Source of the DNA: Bog-756 sp052326605
GTDB lineage: Bacteria; Actinomycetota; Acidimicrobiia; Acidimicrobiales; RAAP-2
Length of the DNA: 64,000 bases
Direction of reading: 5' to 3'
Assembly (NCBI GenBank): GCA_052326605.1
Contig: JBKQMB010000027.1
Span: forward strand, 13,143 to 77,142
The notes below the pieces were generated by a model that was not told the origin of the DNA, did no database searches, and saw nothing but the letters and a program-made list of their open reading frames with translations. The translations under genes and the position numbers were made by a program. Position 1 is the first letter of the stretch. Each line of letters begins with the position of its first letter. Shown here piece by piece: positions 26,285-34,787 of this stretch.

Positions 26285-26581
26285 TCAGCCGCGCACGGCT
26301 GAACGGAGGTCTCTGAGCGAGAGCTCCGACGTCGCTTCGCCACCGCACTGGGCGCAGTGCTCGACATGGCGCCAACTCCGGAGCAGCCGAGTGCCCTCGG
26401 GATTGAGCAGCACGACGAACGACTCGGACAACGGGTCGATCTCGACGCCGTAGCAGGGTTGCCATTCGGTCGACGCGGGACTCGTGCGGTGGTTCGAGCC
26501 CTTCACGATCCGACGGAAACGGGAATTCTGCATGTCGATTACCCACGTGCTGTGACATGACTCGATCACGATTTCATCCAC
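26285..26581 (-). CDS. Small conserved actinobacterial protein (CHSTW motif)
   Basis: This 98-residue protein starts at GTG 26581 (VDEIVIESCHSTWVIDM) and contains RFRRIVKG, W-x-x-CYGVEIDPLSESFVVLL and a C-terminal HCAQCGG knuckle. The pattern of conserved Cys, Trp and His looks like a real small domain, possibly metal-binding through Cys9 or His10 and the CAQC pair, but I do not know the family function. A GATACT hexamer lies six bases before the GTG, suggesting leaderless expression. It follows the histidine kinase gene on the same strand with a 155-base gap. Confidence 0.72.
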   Translation of the reverse strand: MDEIVIESCHSTWVIDMQNSRFRRIVKGSNHRTSPASTEWQPCYGVEIDPLSESFVVLLNPEGTRLLRSWRHVEHCAQCGGEATSELSLRDLRSAVRG

Positions 26582-26736
26582 GTCACCAGTATCCCACGAA
26601 TCCGCGTCACCCAAACTGCGAATTGATGTCGGTTGGGTGACAGTTGCCGACAGCGGGTGAAGACCGTCCGGTGTCGTTCTGTGCGGAATCCTGCGGCTGG
26701 AGGCGATATGCCCACGTGGATCCGTGGAAAAGAGGC

Positions 26737-28362
26737 TCAGGTGCGATCGAGAACCGTCGACGGAACCCATATCTCAACGGTGGTGCCTGTTCCTTCTCCT
26801 GAGTGGACGACCAGGCGCGAGCCGATCAGGTGGGCGCGCTCGTTCATTCCGGACAAGCCGAGGCCTTGACCTGAACCCCCTGCGGAGTGGTTCGACGTGT
26901 CGAAGCCCACGCCATCGTCCTTCACCGACAGCCTCAGCCCTCCGGGCTCGAACTGCAGGTCGACGGCCACCCGTTCGGCTGCGGCATGCCGTTCCACATT
27001 GGACAGGGCTTCCTGGGCGATGCGGAAGATGGCCAACTCGACGGTCGGGGACAGCCTCCGAGCCGATCCGGTGACGGCGAACGCGCTCTCGAACTGCTGG
27101 CGCTCCGCGGCCTCCGTGAGCATCTGGTTGATCGATGCCACCAGGCCGAGGTCGTCGAGGATGCTCGGTCGCAGACCACGTGCTATCGAGCGCAACTCGG
27201 CGACCGAGTCCTCGACGATGACGCGGAGGTCCGAGAGCGCGAGCGAGCCCTGACGTCCTTCGGCCGCTGCTGCCCCGACGGAGTCGATCTGGCGACACAG
27301 GTGGATGAGGGTCTGGAGAGGTCCGTCATGGAGCTCCTGTGCGATATGACGCCGTTCCTCCTCCTGGCCCAGGACGACGCGCGCGGCGTACGCCTCCATC
27401 AGGTCGTGCCGGCGGGTTTCCGCGGTGACGTCTTCGAAGACCACCTGCATCCGTCGATCGGCGTCCGACCCACCGAGTGTGGTGGCAGTGGGGCGAAAGA
27501 GCACCGATCGGCCATCCACCTCGAACGGAACCGGCTCGACCCGCTCGTCCTCGGGGAGATCGTCCTCGTGTGCATGGGCAGAGGGCGTCTGCCCGGAGAG
27601 CAGTCGGGTGAGCACGTAGGCGGCGGCCAGCGGGCCGATGAGGTCGACCAAGCGGACGGCGTCGGACGGCGGTCGGCCTCCGGCGCCGATCTTCCCGTTC
27701 GAAGGGACCGCCGCACCGAATGCCCGCTCTGCGGAGGCGTTGGCCTCCGCCACATATCCGTTCCCGTCGATGATCAGGATCGGCGCCTGATTCGAATCGA
27801 AGAGGTCGCGATAGAGGGCCTCGGCGCTGAGATGGGCCTCTCGGGCGGATTCGGCGAGCAGGCGGGCCTCGCGTTCGGCAGTTACCCGCTGACCGATCAG
27901 GTAGGCCAGGGTGTCGAGCAGGACGATCTGGATCAGCTCGGCCCACGCTGCGACATAGTCGTGGGCACCGGAGGCGGAGACGAACCGGGGAATGGCCAGC
28001 AGGGTGACCCAACCCGCGGTGATGATCGAGCCTTGGAGCCCGTAGTTGAGAGCGGCATAGACCACGGGAACGAGGAAGAGGGCCAGCGTCGAGAACTCGA
28101 CGGCAAGCGACGTGATGTCAAGGTGAAAGGCCACCGTGGCGGCGAGACGTATGAGGTAGAGCGCCAGGACGACGAGTTGGAGGACCCAGAATCGCGAATT
28201 CGCCCACGGGCCGGGTCTGGTGGCGCTCTGATTGACTTGTCCCCCCGGAGCAGCAATCTCGCTCTGGACAGCGTCACCACTTCGTGGAGAGGTACCGTCG
28301 GCTGCGGCCGGGACGGAGTCGGTGACGGAGCGCTGACCTCCCGATGGGTCCGGCCCGATCAC
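26737..28362 (-). CDS. Membrane sensor histidine kinase, NarL/HisKA_3 type
   Basis: This 541-residue kinase has a disordered N-terminus, about four or five membrane helices (55-165), a coiled coil, a PAS domain (about 190-330, starting YRDLFDSNQAPILIID), the HisKA_3 dimer/phospho-acceptor helix with His345 (AQELHDGPLQTLIHL), and a HATPase domain (EALSNVERHAAAERV, DDGVGFD). It would autophosphorylate and pass phosphate to the adjacent response regulator. ATG at 28362 overlaps the regulator stop (ATGA). Its position inside the type IV pilus cluster suggests, but does not prove, that it controls pilus or surface behaviour. Confidence 0.93.
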   Translation of the reverse strand: MIGPDPSGGQRSVTDSVPAAADGTSPRSGDAVQSEIAAPGGQVNQSATRPGPWANSRFWVLQLVVLALYLIRLAATVAFHLDITSLAVEFSTLALFLVPVVYAALNYGLQGSIITAGWVTLLAIPRFVSASGAHDYVAAWAELIQIVLLDTLAYLIGQRVTAEREARLLAESAREAHLSAEALYRDLFDSNQAPILIIDGNGYVAEANASAERAFGAAVPSNGKIGAGGRPPSDAVRLVDLIGPLAAAYVLTRLLSGQTPSAHAHEDDLPEDERVEPVPFEVDGRSVLFRPTATTLGGSDADRRMQVVFEDVTAETRRHDLMEAYAARVVLGQEEERRHIAQELHDGPLQTLIHLCRQIDSVGAAAAEGRQGSLALSDLRVIVEDSVAELRSIARGLRPSILDDLGLVASINQMLTEAAERQQFESAFAVTGSARRLSPTVELAIFRIAQEALSNVERHAAAERVAVDLQFEPGGLRLSVKDDGVGFDTSNHSAGGSGQGLGLSGMNERAHLIGSRLVVHSGEGTGTTVEIWVPSTVLDRT

Positions 28363-29108
28363 TGAGCTGCGCCGGGGCCTTCTGCCTGTTCCCTGGCGAA
28401 CAGGCTGTTGGCCAGTGCGAAGTGGACCAGTTCGGTCCGTGACGTCGTTCCGAGCTTGTCGAACACATGATTGAGGTGGCCTTCGACCGTTCGGGAGCTG
28501 ATGCCGAGCTGGTGGGCGATGGCCTTGTTGGACATGCCCCTGGCGACCAGTCGAACGACCTCCTGCTCCCTCGCAGTGAGTCGGGGAGAGCCGCCGCTCG
28601 ACACCGACTCAGCCGCCTTCTCGCCGCGATAGGCAGCTGCTGTGCCCGTCAGGGCGGTGCCATCACAGGCATCCCTGATGGAGCGGACCAGCTCATCGCT
28701 GGGCATTGTCTTCAGGAGGTAGCCGGAAACACCGGCGGCAAGTGATTCCCTGACGTAGTGCTCGTCGTCGTAGGCACTCAGGATCAATACGGTCATCGAC
28801 GGGCGCTCCGCCACGATCTGGCGTGCCAGATCGATGCCGTTGATGGTCGGCAGTCGGATGTCGACCAACACGACGTCAGGCTCGGTGTCGCCGATCACCC
28901 TGAGGGCTGCTTCGCCGTCTTCGGCCTCGCCGACTACCGTGAATCCGGAGGCTTCCTCGAGAATGCGCCGTGTTCCCGTGCGGAGCAGCTCATGGTCGTC
29001 CACCACCACCACCCGGTGAGGTTCCAGAGCCTGGGTGCGCGGGGAGAAGTCGGAAGGCTCGGATGGTGGGGAGACAGCGTGAGAGCCGTGAGGGTCGACA
29101 ATGCTCAT
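28359..29108 (-). CDS. NarL/LuxR-family response regulator
   Basis: This 249-residue regulator has an N-terminal 30-residue extension, a receiver domain with Asp83 as phospho-acceptor (VVLVDIRLP) and acidic pocket DD37-38, and a LuxR-type helix-turn-helix (about 178-235: LTAREQEVVRLVARGMSNKAIA). It would act as a DNA-binding output of the adjacent kinase. ATG at 29108 has TACGAT six bases upstream, as for a leaderless start, and sits 18 bases after the stop of the pilD-like gene, so the pair can be transcribed alone or by readthrough. Targets are unknown. Confidence 0.94.
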   Translation of the reverse strand: MSIVDPHGSHAVSPPSEPSDFSPRTQALEPHRVVVVDDHELLRTGTRRILEEASGFTVVGEAEDGEAALRVIGDTEPDVVLVDIRLPTINGIDLARQIVAERPSMTVLILSAYDDEHYVRESLAAGVSGYLLKTMPSDELVRSIRDACDGTALTGTAAAYRGEKAAESVSSGGSPRLTAREQEVVRLVARGMSNKAIAHQLGISSRTVEGHLNHVFDKLGTTSRTELVHFALANSLFAREQAEGPGAAQ

Positions 29109-29114
29109 GACACC

Positions 29115-29120
29115 ATCGTA
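29115..29120 (-). promoter_or_regulatory. Candidate -10 hexamer of the two-component unit (leaderless)
   Basis: TACGAT on the minus strand lies six bases before the ATG at 29108, in the 18-base gap after the pilD-like gene. Confidence 0.5.
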
Positions 29121-29126
29121 GGTTCG

Positions 29127-29954
29127 TCACCGCCCGGCAATGAGCGACACCGCCATGGCCGCTGCGAGCGCCGACACCAGCGGGGTGCCCAGTACCGGAT
29201 GGGGAATCCGCTCCCCACCCACCGTTGGCGCGCCTGCGCCGGACCTCTGACGGGTCAAGAGCCAGGTGCCCACCGTGCAGAGGAAGTAGACGGCGATCCA
29301 GGCACCTGCGCCGACGGCGGTGGGGACGAGGCCCAGGCCACCGGCCCAGCACCCGGCAAGCAGGAGTGCACTGCGACCGTGTCCACGGGGATCCACCGAC
29401 TGCGGATCCCTCGAGCGAAGTGCGCCGTAGGCAATCACGGCCAAAACGGTCCCGATCAGGGAGCCGGTCACGATCCTCCAGTGGTGGAGCCAACCGGCCC
29501 CGATGAGAATGATGGCCTGCCCCAAACCGGTGGCGACAGCCCCGACGGAGAGGGGGGCGCGTTGTCCTCCATACTCGATCAGTCCGACAGCGATCATCCC
29601 GGCGGCCAGTGCGCAGTAGCCGGCGGAGACGAGCGTTCCGTGCCAACCCCAGGTGACCAAGGAGAAGACGGTTCCAGTGGCCAGTTCCACCAACGGATAG
29701 CGCGCCGAGATCGGCTGGCGGCAGGTCCGGCACCGGCCCCGAAGGAGCGCCCACGAAACGACCGGCACATTCTCCCACCACTTCAATTGGCGCCCGCAGG
29801 TGGTGCAGAACGAGCGGGGAGCGGCAACGGAGAGGCCCAGCGGAGCCCGGTAGATCACGACGTTCAAGAACGATCCGACGAACAACCCCACCACTCCGGC
29901 CAGGGGAATCGCCACCGCCAGCAGCGGGAAGCCGTCAGGACTCATGTCGCCCAT
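29127..29954 (-). CDS. pilD: Prepilin peptidase/methyltransferase homologue, catalytic Asp not seen
   Basis: This 275-residue polytopic protein has the full N-terminal methyltransferase domain of type IV prepilin peptidases: GSFLNVVIYRAP, the two CxxC pairs (CTTCG and CRTCR) and ISARYPLVELATG. The C-terminal half keeps the membrane helices of the A24 peptidase, but where the family has its first catalytic Asp I read VGLIEYGGQ (Glu), and where GxGDxK/R occurs I read RGHGRSALLLAG (no Asp). It may have lost peptidase activity, act only as an N-methyltransferase, or use shifted residues. A second, canonical peptidase would then be needed elsewhere. ATG at 29954 or 29945 are both possible starts. 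Confidence 0.88.
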   Translation of the reverse strand: MGDMSPDGFPLLAVAIPLAGVVGLFVGSFLNVVIYRAPLGLSVAAPRSFCTTCGRQLKWWENVPVVSWALLRGRCRTCRQPISARYPLVELATGTVFSLVTWGWHGTLVSAGYCALAAGMIAVGLIEYGGQRAPLSVGAVATGLGQAIILIGAGWLHHWRIVTGSLIGTVLAVIAYGALRSRDPQSVDPRGHGRSALLLAGCWAGGLGLVPTAVGAGAWIAVYFLCTVGTWLLTRQRSGAGAPTVGGERIPHPVLGTPLVSALAAAMAVSLIAGR

Positions 29955-30332
29955 TCAACAGCCCGTGGACGGCCCCAGAGTGCCGGCGGGTGGGCCATTC
30001 CTGGTGGGAACCGCGGAAGAACCGTCTTGACCAGGGAGTATCTAGCCACGCGCCCTGGCGAAGCGCTGGTCCGCAGCGCCGAATATCCCGAGCCACCGCG
30101 CCGGCCACCCGCGTGGATGCCCACTCGTGTGACCGGAAGGTTGAGTTAAGCACCGTCCCGGTGGGACACTTGCAGTAAGAGCGTGGTCGGCAACCCCGGC
30201 GCTCCCTCGCATGGCACTTGGGGCAATGATGGAAGGGGCCGGTGCAGTGGCTGTCGCTGGCGTCGGCCCTCGGCGGGCAGAACAACTCGATTCGGGTTCA
30301 ATGTCGGCGGCAAGTCTGCCGATGATGACGTC
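29955..30332. other. Divergent intergenic region between the pilD-like gene and pilB
   Basis: These 378 bases should hold the promoters of both transcription units. I see no convincing gene; a Cys-rich minus-strand frame is open across part of it but has poor composition. No promoter could be assigned firmly. Confidence 0.4.
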
Positions 30333-33095
30333 ATGAGCGACGTCGATGCCATCCGGTGCATGGCGAGCGAGCACGACCTCGAGTTCGTGGACCTCGATAC
30401 CTACGGGGTCGATCCCGCCGCGGGTGAGATCCTCCCCGCCGAGGTGGCACGGCGGCACCATGTGGTGGCCGTCAAGCGCAAGTTCGGCACTCCTGTCATC
30501 GCCACCTCCGACCCTGACGACCTGTATGCCCGGGATTCGGTCCGAGCCTCGATCGGGCGTGACTTCATCTCCGTGGTGGCCGTGCCGGAGCAGATCGGTC
30601 ACCGCCTGGACCGGCTGTTCGGGGCCGAGACCGAGGATGGGGCGCCCGATGATGGACGGGATGACTCCCTTCCTGCCCCGACTTGCGAGCAGGCCGATGC
30701 GGGAATCGCCGGCACCGTCGTCGAAAGCCTGTGGCCGGAGGTATCCACTGACGACGAGCCTCTGTTCGGATCCCTTGATGAGTCCGGTGGCAACGAGTAC
30801 GCAGAAGAGGCGCCGGCGGTCGATCGGTCCGCCAACGGCAGCGGGCACAAAGGAAAGAAGGCCGACCGCAAAGTACGAGCCGATTCGAGGCCGGATGAGG
30901 CCGTTGAGTCGCCCGACGCACGGGACTGGCAGGACTTCGCCGTGATACCGCAGTTTGATGATGCGGTCGATGGGCTGGAGGACGGAGACGATGCCGGCCA
31001 CGCTGAAGAGGCCGGTGTCGCGGACGGTCCGTTCGGGGCTCCCGCCCCACCCACCGAGCCCACGGATGGCGGGCCGGCCGTCGGGACCTCCGGCGCGCTG
31101 GACCAGGTCGCCGCGCTGGAGGTGCTGAGCGCAGCAGTGGCGAGCTTCGAACCGACCACGAGCGAACTTTCCGACGTCGAACCGGACGTGACCGGTGACG
31201 ATGCACATGTAGGCGACGGAAGTGACTTCACGGGCGCTGAGCTGGCCGAACTGGCCGTGTCGGTGCAGGGAGGTGGCGTGCAGCCGAGTACGGACTCGAC
31301 GACATTGGCGGCGGATCTGGTGGCCGAAGCCGTGGCGACCTACCAGGAACAGCACGGCGACGAGCAGAACGACGACGTCGGCGGGGAAGAGGGGACGGCG
31401 GCCACGGCACCGTTCCCACCGTTGGCAAAGTACCTGGTGGACGGCTATAGAGTCTCGCTCGAGGACATGGAGACGGTGCTCGAGGAGCATCGCGAAACGG
31501 GCCAGAGCGTTGCGCGTATCCTCACCGCCCGGAAACTGGTCACCGAGGCCGACCTCATGTGGGGAATGGCCCAGGAGATGGGGCTCGACTTCGTCGACCT
31601 CGACACCGTCGGAATCGATTTTGCCGAGGCAGGAACCATTCCCGAGGCCACCGCCCGCTATCACAACGTGGTGGTCATCGGCAACGAAAATGGGGCTCCT
31701 GTCGTAGCTGCATCGAATCCCACCGACGTCTTCGCCATGGACGATCTCCGCACCATCATCGGGCGTCCCTTCATCGTCGTCGTCGCCACCCGTACACAGA
31801 TCAGCGCCTACATCGGGCGGGTGTTCAACAGCGGCGACGCGGCCGACATGGCCATGGAGGCGTCGCTCGACTTCGACGGCTCCACCCAGGATTCTAGCGT
31901 CGACGATATCCAGGCAGTCACCGAAGAAGCTCCGATCGTCCGGTACGTCAACCTGCTCATCGTGCAGGCGCTGAACGAGCGCGCGTCGGACATACACGTC
32001 GAGCCGACGGACACCGATCTCCGGATCCGTTATCGGATCGACGGGGTGCTGCATGACGTCTCGGCCGCGCCGCGGTCGATCTCCGCGGCGGTGACCACCC
32101 GGCTGAAGGTGATGGCCGACCTGAACGTGGCCGAACACCGCATACCCCAGGACGGACGCATCTCGCTCAATGTGGGAAGCAAGGGCATCGACCTTCGTAT
32201 GGCCACCCTCCCGACCATCCACGGTGAGAAGGTGGTCATGCGAGTGCTCGACAAGTCGAGCGTAGTGCTCGGCTTTGCCGACCTGGGTTTCGACGAGGAT
32301 CTCCTGATGACCTACGAGGGCATCTACACCAAGCCGTACGGGACCATTCTGGTCACCGGGCCCACCGGGTCGGGCAAGTCCACCACCCTGTACACCACAT
32401 TGACTGCCCTCAACACACCGGAGAAGAACATCATCACCGTCGAGGACCCGGTCGAGCTGCAGTTGAAGGGTGTCAATCAGGTGCAGCTCAATGTGAAGGC
32501 CGGCCTCACCTTTGCGTCGGCTCTGAGGTCGATCCTCCGTTCGGACCCGGACATCGTCCTGGTGGGGGAGATCCGCGACAAGGAGACCGCGGTCATTGCC
32601 ATCGAGGCGGCACTGACCGGTCACATGGTGCTGGCCACCCTGCACACCAACAGCGCTGCGGCCACTCCGATGCGGCTGATCGAGATGGGGCTCGAGCCGT
32701 TCCTGGTGACATCGTCGCTTTCCGGGGTGCTGGCCCAGCGACTGGCCCGACGGCTGTGCCTGCACTGCAAAGAGGCCTACGAGCCAACCGAGGCCGACAT
32801 CGCTGCAGCAGGTTGGTCACCCGCAGAGGTGGAAGCCGTCGGAGGAATGTCCAAGGTGTACCGCGCCGTCGGGTGCTCTGCGTGCGCCAACACCGGGTAC
32901 CGGGGTCGCAAGGCGCTAGCCGAGCTGATGCCGATGACGGAAGAGATCGAGCGCTTGATAATCGAAGGAGGATCGGTGGACGATATCCATAGGCTCGCGG
33001 TGACCCAGGGGATGATGACCCTCCGCCAGAGCGGGCTCCGCAAGGCAATCGAGGGAGAAACCACCCTCGAAGAAGTCCTCCGGGTTGTCGCATGA
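30333..33095 (+). CDS. pilB: Type IV pilus extension ATPase PilB with two N-terminal GspE-N domains
   Basis: This 920-residue ATPase is much longer than the usual 560-570. Residues 1-95 are a truncated GspE N-terminal (MshEN-like) domain, 95-362 are an acidic low-complexity linker, and 365-505 are a second, fuller copy; both contain F-VDLDT-G-D. The ATPase follows, with Walker A VTGPTGSGKSTTL near 674, Walker B DPDIVLVGEIRD, and a four-cysteine zinc site (CLHC near 810, CSAC near 850). PilB powers pilus polymerisation. ATG at 30333 has no good Shine-Dalgarno, so the start is provisional. Its stop overlaps the pilT2 start (ATGA). Confidence 0.93.
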   Translation: MSDVDAIRCMASEHDLEFVDLDTYGVDPAAGEILPAEVARRHHVVAVKRKFGTPVIATSDPDDLYARDSVRASIGRDFISVVAVPEQIGHRLDRLFGAETEDGAPDDGRDDSLPAPTCEQADAGIAGTVVESLWPEVSTDDEPLFGSLDESGGNEYAEEAPAVDRSANGSGHKGKKADRKVRADSRPDEAVESPDARDWQDFAVIPQFDDAVDGLEDGDDAGHAEEAGVADGPFGAPAPPTEPTDGGPAVGTSGALDQVAALEVLSAAVASFEPTTSELSDVEPDVTGDDAHVGDGSDFTGAELAELAVSVQGGGVQPSTDSTTLAADLVAEAVATYQEQHGDEQNDDVGGEEGTAATAPFPPLAKYLVDGYRVSLEDMETVLEEHRETGQSVARILTARKLVTEADLMWGMAQEMGLDFVDLDTVGIDFAEAGTIPEATARYHNVVVIGNENGAPVVAASNPTDVFAMDDLRTIIGRPFIVVVATRTQISAYIGRVFNSGDAADMAMEASLDFDGSTQDSSVDDIQAVTEEAPIVRYVNLLIVQALNERASDIHVEPTDTDLRIRYRIDGVLHDVSAAPRSISAAVTTRLKVMADLNVAEHRIPQDGRISLNVGSKGIDLRMATLPTIHGEKVVMRVLDKSSVVLGFADLGFDEDLLMTYEGIYTKPYGTILVTGPTGSGKSTTLYTTLTALNTPEKNIITVEDPVELQLKGVNQVQLNVKAGLTFASALRSILRSDPDIVLVGEIRDKETAVIAIEAALTGHMVLATLHTNSAAATPMRLIEMGLEPFLVTSSLSGVLAQRLARRLCLHCKEAYEPTEADIAAAGWSPAEVEAVGGMSKVYRAVGCSACANTGYRGRKALAELMPMTEEIERLIIEGGSVDDIHRLAVTQGMMTLRQSGLRKAIEGETTLEEVLRVVA

Positions 33096-34747
33096 GCCCG
33101 GTGACCGCAGAAGAACGCATCGAGTGGTCGACGCGCCTGGCCCAGTCCCTTGTGCAGGACGGGTACGACACCGAGGCCAACCTGGCCCCATTGGTGGCCG
33201 AAGCGCGTGCCACAGGGCAGAACCTGGCATCGTTGTTGATCCGCAGGAGACTCGCCCTTCCGGGGGTCGTGGTCGGCGCCCTGGCCCGCATGGCCCAGTT
33301 GCCGGCCATCGACCTGGCGGCAATGACGCCGAGCCCGGATGCCACTGCGGCGATGCCCTTAGCTGTGGCAGGTGAGTACGGGGCCGTCGCGCTCCAGCTC
33401 GATGGCGGCGTGCTGGCTGTGGCATTCGGCGAGCCCCCTTCCCAGCAGGATGTGGAGACGCTGGCGTCGAGGATCGGTCACCGCGTCAGTCCCGTGCTGG
33501 CGGACCCGGTGCTCATTGCGTGGTACCTGGAGGCCGACGAAGGCTCGCCTGGGCCCGCCCCCGGGCCGATCCCCGCGTCGCCGTTGGTCGGTCCCAACGG
33601 CGATTCGCGCAGCGAAAGCAGCTTTCCGACCCGTGAGCAACTGCTCGAGGAGGGCATTCCGGCCACGGCCACAGGTGGGGACATACCCCTGCACATCGAC
33701 GACCTGCTGCGCTACGCGGTGTCCGTCGGGGCATCGGATCTCCATCTGACGGCAGCGATGCCCGGTTCCATCCGGTTGCATGGCGCCGTGCGCCAGGTCG
33801 AAGGCTGCCCCGTGCTCGACAACGAGACCATCCGGAACATGGTCTTCGGAATCCTTCCGGCCTCTCAGCGTGAGCGCTTCGAGGAAGAGCACGAACTCGA
33901 CACCTCGCACTCCATCGCCGGCGTGGGCAGATTCCGCGTCAATGTCTCCCTTCAGCGAGGGACCGTGGCTGCTGCCCTCCGGCCGATTCCCCATGAGATG
34001 CCGGAGTTCGACACGCTCGGGCTTCCCGATTCGATCAAGGCGTTCACCGACCTTCGGCGCGGCCTGGTGCTGGTCACCGGTCCGACCGGCTCGGGAAAGT
34101 CGACCACGCTGGCGTCATTGGTCGACATCATCAACCGGACCAAGCCGCTGCACATCGTCACGGTGGAAGACCCGATCGAGTTCCTGCACGATCACAAGCG
34201 CTCGATCATCACCCAACGGGAGGTCGGCGAGGACACCAAGTCGTTTTCCGAGGCACTGCGGCGGGTGCTCCGCCAGGACCCGGACGTCATCCTGGTGGGC
34301 GAGCTGCGTGACCTCGAGACCATATCGATGGCATTGACCGCGGCAGAAACCGGCCACCTGGTGTTTGCGACCCTGCACACCCAGGATGCGCCACAGACCA
34401 TCGACCGGGTGATCGACGTCTTCCCCACCACCCAGCAGGAGCAGATCAGGGTGATGCTGGCCTCCACGCTCGAGGGCGTGGTCACCCAGCAATTGGTGGT
34501 CAACAGCGAGGGCACGGGACGGACCCCCTGTGCGGAGGTACTCGTGTGCACGTCCGCCATTCGGAACCTGATCCGCCAGTCGAAGACGCATCAGATCTAC
34601 TCGGTGATGCAGGTCGGCGCGTCCTTCGGCATGCAGACCATGGACCAGGGGTTGGCGAAGCTGGTGAAGGACGGTCTGATCTCGGAGAGCATCGCCTACG
34701 ACCGTTCCTCGAACGAGGAAGACCTACGGAACCACCTCAACTCGTGA
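33092..34747 (+). CDS. pilT: PilT paralogue with N-terminal GspE-N-like domain
   Basis: This 551-residue protein carries a PilT core from about residue 195 (HIDDLLRYAVSVGASDLHLT; Walker A VTGPTGSGKSTTL near 329; Walker B DPDVILVGELRD; ATLHT). In front lies a 150-residue domain resembling the GspE/MshEN N-terminus (LVAEARATGQNLASLLIRRR), normally found on PilB, joined by a Pro/Gly linker. It is therefore a hybrid between extension and retraction ATPases. The ATG overlaps the pilB stop and pilC follows 40 bases later, so pilB-pilT2-pilC is one unit. The N-domain may bind PilM or a nucleotide signal. Confidence 0.93.
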   Translation: MSPVTAEERIEWSTRLAQSLVQDGYDTEANLAPLVAEARATGQNLASLLIRRRLALPGVVVGALARMAQLPAIDLAAMTPSPDATAAMPLAVAGEYGAVALQLDGGVLAVAFGEPPSQQDVETLASRIGHRVSPVLADPVLIAWYLEADEGSPGPAPGPIPASPLVGPNGDSRSESSFPTREQLLEEGIPATATGGDIPLHIDDLLRYAVSVGASDLHLTAAMPGSIRLHGAVRQVEGCPVLDNETIRNMVFGILPASQRERFEEEHELDTSHSIAGVGRFRVNVSLQRGTVAAALRPIPHEMPEFDTLGLPDSIKAFTDLRRGLVLVTGPTGSGKSTTLASLVDIINRTKPLHIVTVEDPIEFLHDHKRSIITQREVGEDTKSFSEALRRVLRQDPDVILVGELRDLETISMALTAAETGHLVFATLHTQDAPQTIDRVIDVFPTTQQEQIRVMLASTLEGVVTQQLVVNSEGTGRTPCAEVLVCTSAIRNLIRQSKTHQIYSVMQVGASFGMQTMDQGLAKLVKDGLISESIAYDRSSNEEDLRNHLNS

Positions 34748-34787
34748 TTGAACCCATCCATTTCATCGACCAACGAAGCGGGGCACC

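Noticed and set aside
29935..30285. Cys-rich minus-strand frame between the pilD-like gene and pilB
   Set aside because: It runs into the pilD-like start and upstream promoter area. The Cys residues do not form a known zinc pattern and there is no ribosome site.
30042..32765. Minus-strand open frame of about 900 codons over pilB
   Set aside because: It is a shadow of pilB in high-GC sequence, with no recognisable domain and His/Arg/Gly-heavy composition.
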